From the NCBI RefSeq assembly GCF_001619875.1, contig NZ_LRFC01000008.1:62001-126000 (forward strand): a stretch of DNA of 64,000 nucleotides. Reading direction: 5' to 3'. Source of the DNA: Fictibacillus phosphorivorans. Its GTDB lineage: Bacteria > Bacillota > Bacilli > Bacillales > Fictibacillaceae. This document shows, one piece after another, positions 8,336 through 18,781 of the stretch. Both the position numbers and the translations under genes were made by a program. Within the stretch, counting starts at the first letter, position 1; every line of letters begins with the position of its first letter. The notes under the pieces were generated by a model. It did no database searches. It was not told the DNA's origin and saw only the letters and a list, made by a program, of their open reading frames with translations.

Positions 8336-8581
8336 ATGGCTGAAACTCAAAACTTAGAGATGCGTGAACAAGTTGAAGAAGTTCTTGATAAATTGCGTCC
8401 GTTCCTTCTTCGTGATGGAGGAGACGTGGAATTAGTGGATATTGAAGAAGGTGTAGTAAAAGTACGCCTTATGGGTGCTTGCGGAAGCTGCCCGAGTTCT
8501 ACAATTACACTAAAAGCAGGTATTGAACGTGCACTGCTTGAAGAAGTACCTGGTGTTGTTGAATTAGAACAAGTATTTTAA
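8336..8581 (+). CDS. yutI: NifU C-terminal-domain protein YutI, Fe-S scaffold
   Basis: 81-aa stand-alone NifU-like domain. It carries the cluster ligands CGSC (Cys49, Cys52) in the motif [12 protein letters not shown]. Such proteins hold a [4Fe-4S] cluster between two subunits and pass it to apo-enzymes. A TTG at 8327 is in frame, but it sits only three bases from the GGAG; the ATG at 8336 is the more usual start. It is followed by a strong terminator. Likely clients in this window are LipA and MqnE. Confidence 0.92.
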   Translation: MAETQNLEMREQVEEVLDKLRPFLLRDGGDVELVDIEEGVVKVRLMGACGSCPSSTITLKAGIERALLEEVPGVVELEQVF

Positions 8582-8588
8582 TGAAGAA

Positions 8589-8616
8589 GCCGCTCTGTTG
8601 AAGAGCGGCTTTTTTT
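8589..8616 (+). terminator. Intrinsic terminator of yutI
   Basis: GCCGCTC and GAGCGGC form a 7-bp stem followed by seven T residues. A dispersed repeat begins inside the T run. Confidence 0.9.
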
Positions 8617-8805
8617 GTTGGCTGTTTTTGCATAGCTTAGATGGTATGAAAGTAGTTGATTTCCGTTTCAGGTGCTCGCTTTCCGCGGGGCAGGCGGTGA
8701 GCCACATTCTTAACGTTTCACTTCTAAGTGTCTCACCTGCCCACCTGTCCCGCAGGAGTCTCGCACCCTCCACTCCAATCAACTTTTCAATGAAGACTAA
8801 AACAA
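8611..8805 (-). repeat. Dispersed foldback repeat, copy A
   Basis: The core is 8655-8783. On the minus strand it runs from GTTGATTGGAGTG to AATCAACTAC, with GTTGATT/AATCAAC ends and an internal GGTGAG...CTCACC pairing that would fold into a long imperfect hairpin. The apical part (CACTTagAAGTG) matches copy C. Homology to copy D extends to the terminator T run on one side (TTTTTTGTTGGCTGTT) and to TCAATGAAGA on the other. There is no ORF inside. Confidence 0.9.
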
Positions 8806-9122
8806 AAATTCTTGAAAGTAAGACCACTTGAAATCAGAGGATTTCTAGATACTTAAATAAATAAAAACCAAGGGCTTTCCAGCATTTTCCCTTAGTTGTT
8901 TTTTTGTCTTGTTTTAAGAATGTTTATAAGTACAACAGTAATTCCTCTTTGCTAAATGAAATAACGTCAACTGAAGAGGACATTTTCGTACCTGGACGAT
9001 CCTACAAACCGACATTCAACAAATTTATTGATGACTTTTTATTGGACAAAATAAGAAATCACACCATCTCGTCAATGCCAGTTGATTTGATCCTTTTTTT
9101 GGGGTTTAGATGCAAACATGTA
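8806..9122. other. Intergenic stretch without a supported gene
   Basis: This AT-rich stretch lies between repeat copies A and B. It holds a weak hairpin (AACCAAGGG with CCCTTAGTT, then a T run) near 8868-8905. An 80-codon TTG-initiated frame from 8904 has no ribosome site and runs into copy B. Nothing else is supported. Confidence 0.6.
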
Positions 9123-9249
9123 GGGATTGGAGCGGAAGGGTACTGACACCTGCGGGACAAGCGGGTCAGGTGAGACCACTAAGGCGCGTAGCGGCAGGGG
9201 GCTCACCGCCCGCCCCGCGGAAAGCATGTACCCTGGAGCGGAAATCACC
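9123..9249 (+). repeat. Dispersed foldback repeat, copy B (degenerate ends)
   Basis: Shares with copy D the blocks CTGCGGGACAAGCGG, TCAGGTGAGACC, GGCTCACCGCC and GCCCCGCGGAAAGC. The loop is of the B/D type (GGCGCG...AGCGGCA). The ends are diverged (GGGATTGG and GAAATCACC), so this looks like an older copy. It lies about 50 bp downstream of the argF stop and could act as a transcript end. Confidence 0.85.
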
Positions 9250-9298
9250 GCACCAATCCTAAAATTCATGACTTTTTCAGTTCCAACAGTAAAAACTA

Positions 9299-10246
9299 TT
9301 AAGACATCAAATGAACAAGCAAAGCTTTTTGTGCATGAAGGCGGTTCTCCGCTTCTGGGAAGACGACCGAATGATGCCCATCAATGATTTCAGCTGTAAC
9401 CTCTTCTTCACGATGTGCGGGTAAGCAATGCATGAAAATATAATCTTTTTTTGCATGTGAAACAAGCTCTGCATTAACTTGATACCCTTTAAAATGATTT
9501 AAACGTTCTTCTGCTTCAGCTTCCTGCCCCATACTCACCCATACGTCTGTATAAACCACGTCGCTGTCTTTAATACCCATAATCGGATCATTTGTTATTT
9601 CTACGGTTGACCCGGTTTGTTTTGCGATTTCTTTCGCATAAGAAACAATACTTTCTTTTGGCTCATAGTTTTTTGGTGAAATAATCATACAATCCATTCC
9701 AACTTTTGCACACCCTATCATTAAGGAATGCGCCATGTTATTGCCATCTCCAATATAAGCCAGCTTCTTCCCTTTAAACGACCCCTTGTACTCCAAAATG
9801 GTTAAAAGGTCGGCAAGCACTTGGCATGGATGAAAATCGTCTGTAAGTCCATTAATTACTGGGATCGATCCATTATGAGCAAGCTCTTCAACGGTAGATT
9901 GATGAAACGTACGAATCATCAGTGCATCTAGATATCCTGACAATACCTTTGCTGTATCTGAAATCGACTCACCTCTTCCCATCTGGATGTCACGAGTAGA
10001 AAGATGTATTGCATGACCGCCGAGCTGCAGCATTGCAGCTTCAAATGAAACACGTGTACGAGTGGATGATTTTTCAAAGATCATCCCTAAAATTTTTCCT
10101 TTTAATAGTAGTGGAGCAGATGAACCTAGCTTCTTCAGGTCTCGAGCCAAGTTCAACAGATCGATAATTTCAGATGTAGAATAATCCTTTAAAGTAAGAA
10201 AATCTTTCTTTTTTCGTGTTGTGCGAAGAGGGTGTACAATTGACAT
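9299..10246 (-). CDS. argF: Ornithine carbamoyltransferase ArgF
   Basis: Makes citrulline from ornithine and carbamoyl phosphate in arginine biosynthesis. Carbamoyl-phosphate motif STRTR is at residues 60-64, HPCQ at 139-142 and the ornithine-side HCLPAHR near residue 275. Length 315 aa. It is the last gene of argCJBD-carAB-argF; its ATG overlaps the carB stop as TAATG, so translation is coupled. No clear classical terminator follows; repeat copy B is the nearest structured element. The anabolic assignment rests on the operon. Confidence 0.96.
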   Translation of the reverse strand: MSIVHPLRTTRKKKDFLTLKDYSTSEIIDLLNLARDLKKLGSSAPLLLKGKILGMIFEKSSTRTRVSFEAAMLQLGGHAIHLSTRDIQMGRGESISDTAKVLSGYLDALMIRTFHQSTVEELAHNGSIPVINGLTDDFHPCQVLADLLTILEYKGSFKGKKLAYIGDGNNMAHSLMIGCAKVGMDCMIISPKNYEPKESIVSYAKEIAKQTGSTVEITNDPIMGIKDSDVVYTDVWVSMGQEAEAEERLNHFKGYQVNAELVSHAKKDYIFMHCLPAHREEEVTAEIIDGHHSVVFPEAENRLHAQKALLVHLMS

Positions 10247-13200
10247 TAGATCAGCACTTCCTTTCTCGGTTTGTTCACTCCATGCAGCACTTTTAAATAA
10301 GCGGTTGCTGTTTCTTTTCTAGTCAGAACGTGCAATCTTTCTAGGACCGCACGCTTGGCATCCTGGCATTCACTATCATTTGAAAAGTTCATATATGCTG
10401 CTTTATCCTCTGTTTTTAGCCACTCATCAAAAGGTATTTCTTTTGACGTTTTGATAACATAGCCGCATTTTGACCATTTTTCAGCTTCCTCTTTCGCTGA
10501 CTCGCCTTCTGCAAAAATGCTACCCTTTGCTCGCCAAAGATCAGCAAGCTGCAGGCTGGAACCTTTCAATGCCTTAAGCAAGGCTAAATCATATACTGTA
10601 TCAATACCGATTACTTCTCCTGTCGAAATCATCATCGGACTTAGAACAGGTGAAACACCCGGGAGTTTTATCGTTGAAAACACAGGAGCTTTCACTGTGA
10701 TAAAAGGCTGTCCGTTATGTTCCGCTTCGAGGTTTAATGAATTCAGTGGTTCTCCAAGCAATAATTGAGTTGCCTTTTGAAGAAGATTAACACCTGTAAT
10801 CTTACTCATGATCGGCGCTGTTCGTGATGCTCTAGGATTAACTTCGATGACGTATACTGTTTCATCTTTAATAGCATATTGAATGTTGAACAAACCTTTG
10901 TAGTTCATATTCGCTGCTATTTTTTTTGACTGCGCTAAAATTTGAATCATCACCTGTTTTGAAAGGTTTTGTGGGGGTGTTACGGTTAAACTGTCACCAG
11001 AATGAACACCAGTCCCTTCAATATGTTCAAAGATACCCGGTACAAAAACGTCTGTACCATCAGTTAAAACATCTACTTCAGCTTCTGTTCCTTCTAAAAA
11101 AGTATCGATAAGGACAGGAAAACTTACTGATTCACTTTCTAAAAAGCTTGCTAACTCACTTTCAGAATAAAAAACCTTCATACCGCTCCCCCCGATTACA
11201 TAGGATGGGCGAAGAAGAACGGGAAAACCTAACTTATCGGCATAACTCTTTATTTCCGCTTCATTTTGAGCGGTGTATCCTGCCAGTTTAGGTATGTGTA
11301 TAGAGTCTAGGAATTCGTAAAAACGGTCTCTGTCTTCCATTTGATCAACCGTGTCAGCTGGACTTCCTAGAACTGAAAAGCCTGCATCTTCTAATTCCTT
11401 CGCCAAATTGATAGACGTTTGGCCACCAAACTGCAGAATCACATCAGAAATTCCTTCAAACTGTAAAACATGATAAATGTCTTCAAAAGTTAATGGCTCA
11501 AAGTAAAGAGAATCAGATACTTCATAATCGGTACTAACGGTCTCAGGATTGTTGTTGATCAAAATGGCTTCATATCCATTACGGTTAAGAGCAATCGCAC
11601 TATGCACACAGCAATAATCGAACTCCACACCTTGCCCGATGCGTATTGGCCCTGATCCGATAACGGCCACTTTCTTCTTCTGCAAGGGAACCTTATCACT
11701 TTTTCCGCTCCAACTCGAATAAAAATAAGTCGTTTTTGCTTCGAATTCTGCAGCACATGTATCCACCATTTTGTACGTTGGAATAATGCCCCACTTCTCT
11801 CTCTTGTGACGTACATCGGATTCAGTTACAGACCATATGTCAGATAAATAGCTGTCAGAAAATCCAAATTTCTTAGCTTTTAGCAGCTGATGTCTTTCTA
11901 CGGTATGATAATTCGTTTTTTTCATGGAGTGGTCCATGGAAACCATCTCGTTAAATATGGATAAAAAATAAGGCGTAATCTGTGTTAGTTCATGAATCTT
12001 CTCCGCTGAAACGCCTCTTCGCAAAAGTTCCATTACAACAAAAAAGCGGCGATCATCTGCAGCAACGACAAGATCAAATAACGTCTCTTCATTCATGTCA
12101 GATAGTTCCTTTAAATACATGCCGTTCGTTTTAAGCTCTAAAGACCTGATCGCTTTTTGAAATGCTGATGCCATGTTTCTCTCTAATGCAAGTACTTCTC
12201 CTGTTGCTTTCATCTGGGTACCAAGATTACGGTCTGCATGATGAAACTTATCAAACGGCCATCTTGGCATTTTTACAGCAACATAATCCAATGCTGGCTC
12301 AAAACTCGCAAAAGTCGTTCCGGTTACAGGATTTTTCAGTTCATGAAGGTGATATCCCAGTGCCAGTTTTGCTGCAATCTTGGCAATCGGGTATCCTGTC
12401 GCTTTTGATGCAAGAGCGGAAGACCTGCTTACACGCGGGTTCACTTCAATTAAGTAATATTCAGATGTATGTGGATGAAGGGCAAACTGAATGTTGCAAC
12501 CTCCCACAATTTCTAGCGCGTTAATAATCGTTAAAGATGCTTTTCTTAAAGACTGGTACTCATTATCTGTTAATGTTTGGCTTGGAGCTACTACAACTGA
12601 ATCGCCTGTATGTATCCCAACAGGGTCAACGTTCTCCATGTTGCAAACGGTAATGCACGTTCCGTTTTTGTCGCGCATCACTTCATATTCAATCTCCTTG
12701 TAGCCTGCAATACTCTTTTCGATTAAACACTGATTGATCGGACTTGCCGACAGACCTTGTTTAACAAGTGAAGTCAGTTTCTCTTTTGATGATGCAATTC
12801 CTCCTCCAAATCCTCCAAGTGTATAAGCTGGACGTACGATAACGGGATAGCCTGTTCCCTCAGCAAACTCAATGGCTTCATGGGGAGATGTAACGATTTC
12901 ACTTTCAGGCACGGGTTCTCCAAGGGTTTTCATCAATGAACGAAACTCATCTCGGTCTTCTGCTTTTCGAATAGAGTAAATGTCTGTGCCTAATAGTCGT
13001 ACTCCATGTTTTTTTAGAATGCCTTTTTCATGAAGTTCCATCGCTAAGTTAAGACCTGTTTGACCGCCAACTGTAGCTAAAAGTCCGTCAGGCTTTTCTT
13101 TTTGAATAATCTGTTCTGCGTATTCAGCCGTTAAAGGTTCAAAGTAAATAACATCTGCAAACGTCTTATCAGTCATGATTGTTGCAGGATTATTATTGAT

Positions 13201-13338
13201 CAAAACAACCTCAATACCTTCTTCTTTTAGGGCTTTGCACGCTTGGGTACCTGAATAATCAAATTCTGCAGCCTGCCCAATTACGATAGGCCCAGAGCCA
13301 ATAACGAGCACTTTCTGTATATCTTGCTGTTTAGGCAT
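10246..13338 (-). CDS. carB: Carbamoyl-phosphate synthase large subunit, arginine-specific
   Basis: Makes carbamoyl phosphate from bicarbonate, ammonia and two ATP, feeding ArgF. Two tandem ATP-grasp halves are plain: [19 protein letters not shown] near residue 14 and the paralogous [19 protein letters not shown] near 560. The short C-terminal domain gives 1030 aa, the length typical of arginine-type CarB in Bacillus and shorter than the usual roughly 1070 aa of pyrimidine-regulated enzymes. It overlaps carA by 8 bp and argF by 1 bp. Confidence 0.96.
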   Translation of the reverse strand: MPKQQDIQKVLVIGSGPIVIGQAAEFDYSGTQACKALKEEGIEVVLINNNPATIMTDKTFADVIYFEPLTAEYAEQIIQKEKPDGLLATVGGQTGLNLAMELHEKGILKKHGVRLLGTDIYSIRKAEDRDEFRSLMKTLGEPVPESEIVTSPHEAIEFAEGTGYPVIVRPAYTLGGFGGGIASSKEKLTSLVKQGLSASPINQCLIEKSIAGYKEIEYEVMRDKNGTCITVCNMENVDPVGIHTGDSVVVAPSQTLTDNEYQSLRKASLTIINALEIVGGCNIQFALHPHTSEYYLIEVNPRVSRSSALASKATGYPIAKIAAKLALGYHLHELKNPVTGTTFASFEPALDYVAVKMPRWPFDKFHHADRNLGTQMKATGEVLALERNMASAFQKAIRSLELKTNGMYLKELSDMNEETLFDLVVAADDRRFFVVMELLRRGVSAEKIHELTQITPYFLSIFNEMVSMDHSMKKTNYHTVERHQLLKAKKFGFSDSYLSDIWSVTESDVRHKREKWGIIPTYKMVDTCAAEFEAKTTYFYSSWSGKSDKVPLQKKKVAVIGSGPIRIGQGVEFDYCCVHSAIALNRNGYEAILINNNPETVSTDYEVSDSLYFEPLTFEDIYHVLQFEGISDVILQFGGQTSINLAKELEDAGFSVLGSPADTVDQMEDRDRFYEFLDSIHIPKLAGYTAQNEAEIKSYADKLGFPVLLRPSYVIGGSGMKVFYSESELASFLESESVSFPVLIDTFLEGTEAEVDVLTDGTDVFVPGIFEHIEGTGVHSGDSLTVTPPQNLSKQVMIQILAQSKKIAANMNYKGLFNIQYAIKDETVYVIEVNPRASRTAPIMSKITGVNLLQKATQLLLGEPLNSLNLEAEHNGQPFITVKAPVFSTIKLPGVSPVLSPMMISTGEVIGIDTVYDLALLKALKGSSLQLADLWRAKGSIFAEGESAKEEAEKWSKCGYVIKTSKEIPFDEWLKTEDKAAYMNFSNDSECQDAKRAVLERLHVLTRKETATAYLKVLHGVNKPRKEVLI

Positions 13339-14383
13339 AACTTCTCACCTTCTCTTTATGTTGTACGGTACGAATAAAGTTTTGAAAGATTTCTTTATGT
13401 TCATTCGGACCAGGTGCTGCTTCTGGGTGGAATTGGACACTGGCAATGTTATATGTGCTATGCCATAGCCCCTCAACACTCTGATCATTTACATTTTCAA
13501 ACCAAATTGAAAACCCTGTAGCTGGTAAACTCTCTTTTTTCACGACATAACTATGATTTTGTGAACTCATTGACACTTTTCCCGTCTTCAGGTTGATAAC
13601 AGGATGATTCGCTCCACGATGACCAAACTTCAGCTTTCGCGTTTCACCGCCAAATGCTAGTGCTAGTATTTGATGTCCTAGACAAATGCCAAGCACAGGA
13701 TAGCGGACTGCAAGATTTTTATAACGATGAAAATAGTTTGAAAACCTCGTAGGGTCACCTGATCCGTTTGAAAATACAAAACCATCTGGATTGAGTTTCT
13801 CAATGTCAGCTAATTCTTGATCAAAAGGAACAACAGTAACCGTGCATCCCTCGTTTACGAGAGCATCAACGATCGATTTTTTGTATCCAAAATCTAGTAA
13901 AACGATATGTGTGCTTCCTGATCCTGCTGTTGTAATGGTTGTTGCTGGCCAATATTCTTCTAAAGAAAACGAATCTGGCTGTGTATTTGGCAGATGCATA
14001 ACAGCGGGCAAAGACCCTTTCTTTCTGATTTCTTGGATAAGTGATCTTGTATCCACATTCGTAAGTGCAGGAATATTGTGTTCGTAAAGTAGGTCTCTGA
14101 GTGATTGGCGGCTACTTTTTACATCGAACGAGAAACACTCTGCCATAACTACACCGGCAACTTGAATTTTTGCAGATTCCATACTTGCAGATTCAAAGCC
14201 ATAGTTACCAATAAAGGGATAAGAGAAAACAACGATCTGCCCTTGATAAGAAGGGTCCGTCAGCACTTGTTCATATCCTGTCATTCCTGTATAAAATACA
14301 ATTTCCCCTGAACCATAATGATGGTCTCCAACCCATTCACCTTCAAAAGAAATATTGTTTGATAAAGTAATACAGCCTTTCAT
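13331..14383 (-). CDS. carA: Carbamoyl-phosphate synthase small subunit (glutaminase)
   Basis: Class I glutamine amidotransferase subunit that hands ammonia to CarB. The nucleophile is Cys234 (LGICLGHQ), and the His-x-Glu pair is at 319/321 (QFHPEAAPGP), counting from the ATG at 14383. The frame is open to 14413, but the chosen ATG lies 12 bases after AAGGAG and gives the family N terminus. An ARG-box-like site lies between argD and this gene, so carAB-argF may have extra local control. Confidence 0.95.
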   Translation of the reverse strand: MKGCITLSNNISFEGEWVGDHHYGSGEIVFYTGMTGYEQVLTDPSYQGQIVVFSYPFIGNYGFESASMESAKIQVAGVVMAECFSFDVKSSRQSLRDLLYEHNIPALTNVDTRSLIQEIRKKGSLPAVMHLPNTQPDSFSLEEYWPATTITTAGSGSTHIVLLDFGYKKSIVDALVNEGCTVTVVPFDQELADIEKLNPDGFVFSNGSGDPTRFSNYFHRYKNLAVRYPVLGICLGHQILALAFGGETRKLKFGHRGANHPVINLKTGKVSMSSQNHSYVVKKESLPATGFSIWFENVNDQSVEGLWHSTYNIASVQFHPEAAPGPNEHKEIFQNFIRTVQHKEKVRSYA

Positions 14384-14420
14384 AATGAAGTCCACTCCTT
14401 GTATAAAACACATATTGATA

Positions 14421-14434
14421 TGTATTTTTATTCA
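14421..14434 (-). promoter_or_regulatory. Candidate ArgR/AhrC operator (ARG box) before carA
   Basis: TGTATTTTTATTCA on the plus strand fits the palindromic pattern TG-n-AT-four A/T-AT-n-CA expected for an AhrC/ArgR half-site pair. It lies in the argD-carA gap, beside a second palindrome TTTATACGTATAAA (14435-14448). Confidence 0.65.
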
Positions 14435-14467
14435 TTTATACGTATAAAAAATAAGGATTATTCGTCC

Positions 14468-15622
14468 TTAAATGGCTTTTGTATAAATATTGTTAAACGC
14501 TTCTGTGACGATTCTCACTGCTGTTTCTAATTCTTCATCTGTTACGTTTAAAGGAGGCAATAATCGAATTACCTTCTCACCTGCTGGTACTGTGAGTAAA
14601 CCGTGCTCTTCAAGAGCTTTCATTAACTCTGCAGCATATTCACACTCTATCCCTATCAATAATCCTATCCCACGAATTTCATTTACGAATGGCAAATTTA
14701 TCAAGGCATCTTCTAATCTATTTTTTAGATTTCTACCTTTTCTTTCTACGTCTTTTAAAAAGCGATCACAAAAAATGATATTCAGTACCGATTGGCTTAC
14801 AGCGCAAGCTAGCGGATTTCCTCCAAACGTTGTTCCATGACTTCCTGGTCCAAATGCTTCTGTTAACTTGCTTTTACCGAGCATAGCCCCTATTGGAAAG
14901 CCATTCCCCAATCCTTTTGCGAGTGTCACCATGTCAGGATCTAGATCAAAATGTTCATATGCATATCTTTTTCCTGTTCTGCCAATCCCCGTTTGAACTT
15001 CATCGATAATAAGGAGAATGTCATGTTCCTTGCATAGTTCTTGCACTTGTTTATAAAACGATGAATCAGCTATTTTTACGCCGCCTTCACCTTGAATCAC
15101 TTCCAACATAATTGCTGCTGTGTCAGAATCAGCCGTATTTTTAAGTTGCACGCTATCGTTAAAAGGAAGATGGATAAATTCAGTAAGCAGCGGTCCATAG
15201 CCTTCTTTTATTTTTGGCTGCCCTGTTGCTGACATGGAGCCGAATGTTCTGCCATGAAAAGAATCCTTAAACGTGATAATCTTGTTACGTTTTGTATATT
15301 TCTTCGCAAGTTTAATAGCCGCTTCGTTAGCTTCTGCACCACTATTGCAGAAAAATGCAGCATCTAAATGGGTTTGATTCACTAGGGTTTCAGCGAGAAG
15401 CTCCTGTTGCTGTATTTCAAAGAGATTCGAAGTATGCCAGATATTCTCACTTTGTTCCTTTAACGCTCGAACCACTTCTGGGTGACAATGCCCTAGACTG
15501 GTTACAGCAATTCCACTAGTAAAGTCTAAATATCGCTTGTTGTTTTGATCAAACACAACCGTTCCGCTTCCTTTATGAAGCTGTATCTGTTTTCTTTTGT
15601 ACGTTGGAAAAAGTGAACTCAT
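14468..15622 (-). CDS. argD: Acetylornithine aminotransferase ArgD
   Basis: PLP class III aminotransferase converting N-acetylglutamate semialdehyde to N-acetylornithine. Family blocks are FCNSGAEANEAAIKLA, FHGRTFGSMSATGQ, the PLP aspartate region LLIIDEVQTGIGRTG and the Schiff-base lysine in TLAKGLGNGFPIGA. Length 384 aa. Its ATG overlaps the argB stop (TAATG), indicating coupling. The 54-85 bp gap to carA is the largest inside the operon and contains the ARG box. Confidence 0.95.
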   Translation of the reverse strand: MSSLFPTYKRKQIQLHKGSGTVVFDQNNKRYLDFTSGIAVTSLGHCHPEVVRALKEQSENIWHTSNLFEIQQQELLAETLVNQTHLDAAFFCNSGAEANEAAIKLAKKYTKRNKIITFKDSFHGRTFGSMSATGQPKIKEGYGPLLTEFIHLPFNDSVQLKNTADSDTAAIMLEVIQGEGGVKIADSSFYKQVQELCKEHDILLIIDEVQTGIGRTGKRYAYEHFDLDPDMVTLAKGLGNGFPIGAMLGKSKLTEAFGPGSHGTTFGGNPLACAVSQSVLNIIFCDRFLKDVERKGRNLKNRLEDALINLPFVNEIRGIGLLIGIECEYAAELMKALEEHGLLTVPAGEKVIRLLPPLNVTDEELETAVRIVTEAFNNIYTKAI

Positions 15623-16374
15623 TACACCATAACCTCCTTAGCTGCTATTACAGTACCTGAGAGTGTTTGATCTGTAATTAGCACTTCACGAATGTTAATA
15701 TCCAGACACTTTATAGCTGCTTCAACTTTCGGAACCATTCCGCCGTGTATGTGACCTTGAATGATGTTTTCACGTATTTCAGAGACAGTTAGAGTATCTT
15801 TCCATTTTCCATTAATTTGAATGCCAGGTGTATCTGTCACAAAGCAGATCGAATGTGCCGATAATGCAGCTGCCGTTTCTCCTGCTGCAGTATCTGCATT
15901 AATGTTCACCGTTTCACCTTTATCTGTTATACCGAGGGATGCAATGACTGGCACCATGCATGAGTTCAGTACGTTTTCTATGATTTCTGTTTTTACTGTA
16001 ATAACACGTCCTACCCATCCATATTGCGTTTTATCTAAAAAATCACATTGTATGAGTGATTGCTCGGAACCGCATAGACCCTGTGCTGAAATTCCATTTT
16101 CATTTAGCACATGGACAAGATTTTTGTTGGTGATGTCTTTTAAGGCAGCTTCAACACAGGCAAGCGTCTCTTTTGTTGTTATTCTTATCCCGTCCTTCAT
16201 TTCTAACGGAAGTCCTGATGCTTTAAGTTTTTTGTTGATCTCAGGTCCGCCTCCGTGAACGATCACAATCTTATCGCCTTGCTGTATTCTTTTTTTAAGG
16301 GCAGCAAAAAAGGCAGGCTGCAAATCAGCTAATGTACTTCCTCCAATTTTTACAACATGAAACACATCGCTCAC
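15622..16374 (-). CDS. argB: Acetylglutamate kinase ArgB
   Basis: Phosphorylates N-acetylglutamate, the second step of the acetylated arginine route. Amino-acid-kinase motifs are VKIGGSTL at the N terminus, VHGGGPEINK, and VNINADTAAGETAAAL. At 250 aa it is the short, E. coli/Bacillus-like type lacking the N-terminal helix of arginine-inhibited kinases, so direct feedback inhibition is less likely (family inference). It lies 6 bp downstream of argJ and overlaps argD by one base. Confidence 0.95.
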   Translation of the reverse strand: MSDVFHVVKIGGSTLADLQPAFFAALKKRIQQGDKIVIVHGGGPEINKKLKASGLPLEMKDGIRITTKETLACVEAALKDITNKNLVHVLNENGISAQGLCGSEQSLIQCDFLDKTQYGWVGRVITVKTEIIENVLNSCMVPVIASLGITDKGETVNINADTAAGETAAALSAHSICFVTDTPGIQINGKWKDTLTVSEIRENIIQGHIHGGMVPKVEAAIKCLDINIREVLITDQTLSGTVIAAKEVMV

Positions 16375-16380
16375 ATCCTT

Positions 16381-17607
16381 TTACGTTCGATAGCTTGCAT
16401 TGATTTGAACATAGTCATACGTAAGATCGCATCCCCATGCCCGGCCGTTTCCGTTTCCTTCAGACATAATAACCGTAATATGAATTTCATGGCTCTTTAA
16501 GTAGGTCCGAACTTTCTCTTCTGAAAAAGGAACAGGTTCTCCGTCTACAACAACTTCATCTTCACCAATTAAAATTCTCACAGCATCCGGATTAAATTTC
16601 ACCCCGCTGTATCCTGCTGCAGCGATGATTCTGCCCCAGTTTGCATCACAACCAAAAACAGCTGTTTTAACTAGCGGTGAACCTACTACGGTCTTGGCTA
16701 TGATTCTAGCTTCTTTCTCTGTCTTCGCACCTAACACGTTAACTTCTATAAGCTTGCTTGCACCTTCTCCATCTTTCGCAATAAGTTTGCCTAAATCTTC
16801 ACAAACTAGAACAAGCGCCTCTAAGAACAATTCCCATTCAGGATGGTTCTTGTTCAGCTCTTCATTTTCACCCATTCCGTTTGCCAGCATGAGCACCATG
16901 TCATTTGTTGACGTATCGCCATCAACCGTAATGCAGTTAAATGTCCGCTCAACTGCATAGCGGAGTGCTGAGTGAAGATCATCTTGATTGATCGCTGCGT
17001 CAGTTGTAATAAAGCCAAGCATTGTAGCCATGTTCGGGTGAATCATTCCCGACCCTTTAGCTGTACCTGCAATGGTTATGTTTATATCATTGATTTTCAG
17101 AGAATACGCTGTATTTTTTGAAACAGTGTCTGTTGTTAAAATCGCTTGAGCGAAATCTATTGAACCCTTCAACTCTGAATCTAGGACTAATTTTTCAATC
17201 CCTGCTGAAATTTTATCCATAGGCAGATGTTCTCCGATAACTCCCGTAGAAGCTACTCCAACATAGTGTGAAGGTATATCAAGCTTCTGAGCAGTTTGAA
17301 GCTGCATGCTCTCGGCATCAGCTAAGCCTTTTTTTCCTGTACACGCGTTTGCGTTACCTGAATTCACAATAATCGCCTGAAGCTTCCCTTCTTGCAAAAT
17401 GCTGTTCTGTGTAATTTTCAAAGGTGCTGCCTGTACTTGGTTTGTCGTATAAACACCAGCTGCATTTGCCGGCTTGACGCTGTATAAAAGCCCTAAGTCG
17501 AGCTTTTTATGTTTTACACCGCAATGAAGACCGCTCGCGTAAAAGCCTTTTGGAGTAGCAATATTTATCCCGGTTATCTTTTGTATAGCCGCTTTTGTCG
17601 CCTGCAT
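16381..17607 (-). CDS. argJ: Bifunctional ornithine acetyltransferase / N-acetylglutamate synthase ArgJ
   Basis: Recycles acetyl from acetylornithine to glutamate and can also make acetylglutamate from acetyl-CoA. The precursor cleaves itself before Thr195 in KGSGMIHPNMATMLGF, producing alpha and beta chains with the Thr as nucleophile. Length 408 aa. No argA or argE is in this operon, as expected when ArgJ closes the cycle. Whether it is mono- or bifunctional cannot be told from motifs alone. Confidence 0.95.
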   Translation of the reverse strand: MQATKAAIQKITGINIATPKGFYASGLHCGVKHKKLDLGLLYSVKPANAAGVYTTNQVQAAPLKITQNSILQEGKLQAIIVNSGNANACTGKKGLADAESMQLQTAQKLDIPSHYVGVASTGVIGEHLPMDKISAGIEKLVLDSELKGSIDFAQAILTTDTVSKNTAYSLKINDINITIAGTAKGSGMIHPNMATMLGFITTDAAINQDDLHSALRYAVERTFNCITVDGDTSTNDMVLMLANGMGENEELNKNHPEWELFLEALVLVCEDLGKLIAKDGEGASKLIEVNVLGAKTEKEARIIAKTVVGSPLVKTAVFGCDANWGRIIAAAGYSGVKFNPDAVRILIGEDEVVVDGEPVPFSEEKVRTYLKSHEIHITVIMSEGNGNGRAWGCDLTYDYVQINASYRT

Positions 17608-17624
17608 TTATTCTGCCTCCTCTT

Positions 17625-18659
17625 TTATGGAAACATCGGTGAATGTTGAAGTCCCTCTGCTTCATCGAGATTAAACATGACGTTCATATTTTGAACGGCC
17701 TGACCTGCTGCCCCTTTTAACAAATTGTCGATTACAGAAACAACTGTAATTCGATTCGTACGATCATCAACTGCAAAAGTAAGATCGCAATAATTGGATC
17801 CGTAAACTTGTTTTGTAAACAGGTTTGTTCTCTCATCATAAACACGCACAAAGTGTTTGTTGCTGTAAGATTCCTCATAGATTTCTTTTACAGATTGAGA
17901 GTCAAAATCCTCATCTAATTCTGCGTACATGGTAGCCATGATTCCTCTTGTCATAGGAATAAGATGTGTGTTGAAAGTAATTTTTGTATCGATGCCAGTG
18001 ATTCTCTGAATGGTCTGTTCGATCTCAGGAATATGCTGATGCTGATGCATCTTGTAAATGCTTAAGCTGTCGTTATTTTGAGAAAAATGCGTTCCTTTAG
18101 TAGGAGAAACACCTGCTCCTGATATTCCGCTCTTCGCATCAATCACAAGAGATGCAGGCTTGATCATACCTGTTTTTAATAGTGGTAAAAGACCAAGTAA
18201 TGCTGCTGTAGGATAACAGCCTGGATTCGCGATCAAGTCACTCTTTTTTACATCTTCACTGTTCCACTCCGTTAATCCGTATACCGCTTGATTTATAAGT
18301 GCTGTTGGTGGCGGCTCTTTTCGATACCACTTTCGGTAGGTGTCTTGGTTCTTTATACGAAAGTCTCCTGCTAAATCAATGATCTTTAGATTTTTGTTGG
18401 CTAAAGGAGGAAGAAGCTCTGTTGAAACACCGCTAGGAGCTGAGCAAAATAATACATCAAGCTTATCTATAGGAAGCTGTTCTAATGAACGAAGCGGTTG
18501 ATTAACAATTTGATATAAATGCTGAACTTCATCTGTAAGCTGTTGACCTGCTTTGGAGGATGAATAGAGAAATACTTCCTTAATCTCCGGATGTGCAGAT
18601 AATAGCCGGAATAGCTCCATACCACCATATCCGGTTGCACCGATAATTCCTGCTCTCAA
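17625..18659 (-). CDS. argC: N-acetyl-gamma-glutamyl-phosphate reductase ArgC
   Basis: NADPH-dependent reduction of acetylglutamyl phosphate; first gene of the arginine operon. The Rossmann motif GATGYGGMEL opens the protein and the catalytic Cys148 lies in NPGCYPTA. Length 344 aa. The start is TTG (18659), with AAGGAG nine bases upstream. A good sigma-A promoter lies about 30 bp further upstream. Confidence 0.95.
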   Translation of the reverse strand: MRAGIIGATGYGGMELFRLLSAHPEIKEVFLYSSSKAGQQLTDEVQHLYQIVNQPLRSLEQLPIDKLDVLFCSAPSGVSTELLPPLANKNLKIIDLAGDFRIKNQDTYRKWYRKEPPPTALINQAVYGLTEWNSEDVKKSDLIANPGCYPTAALLGLLPLLKTGMIKPASLVIDAKSGISGAGVSPTKGTHFSQNNDSLSIYKMHQHQHIPEIEQTIQRITGIDTKITFNTHLIPMTRGIMATMYAELDEDFDSQSVKEIYEESYSNKHFVRVYDERTNLFTKQVYGSNYCDLTFAVDDRTNRITVVSVIDNLLKGAAGQAVQNMNVMFNLDEAEGLQHSPMFP

Positions 18660-18690
18660 ATCACATCACTCCTTAAATAAGTTATGGTTC

Positions 18691-18719
18691 ATTATAGGTC
18701 TGTATAAAAATTAATTCAA
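18691..18719 (-). promoter_or_regulatory. Predicted sigma-A promoter of the arginine operon
   Basis: On the minus strand TTGAAT (18714-18719) and TATAAT (18691-18696) are spaced by 17 bp. The spacer and -35 region contain TGTAT and ATTCA, half-sites of an ARG box with non-standard separation, so ArgR could overlap the promoter. Confidence 0.7.
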
Positions 18720-18781
18720 GAGTATATTTATAAATTTTTTATTTTATTTAAATCTTTGCATAAATTGGTGTCTTTTAAGTA

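Noticed and set aside
8904-9146. 80-codon plus-strand frame in the argF-yutI spacer
   Set aside because: It starts at TTG without a ribosome site, has no recognisable domain and runs into the dispersed repeat copy B.
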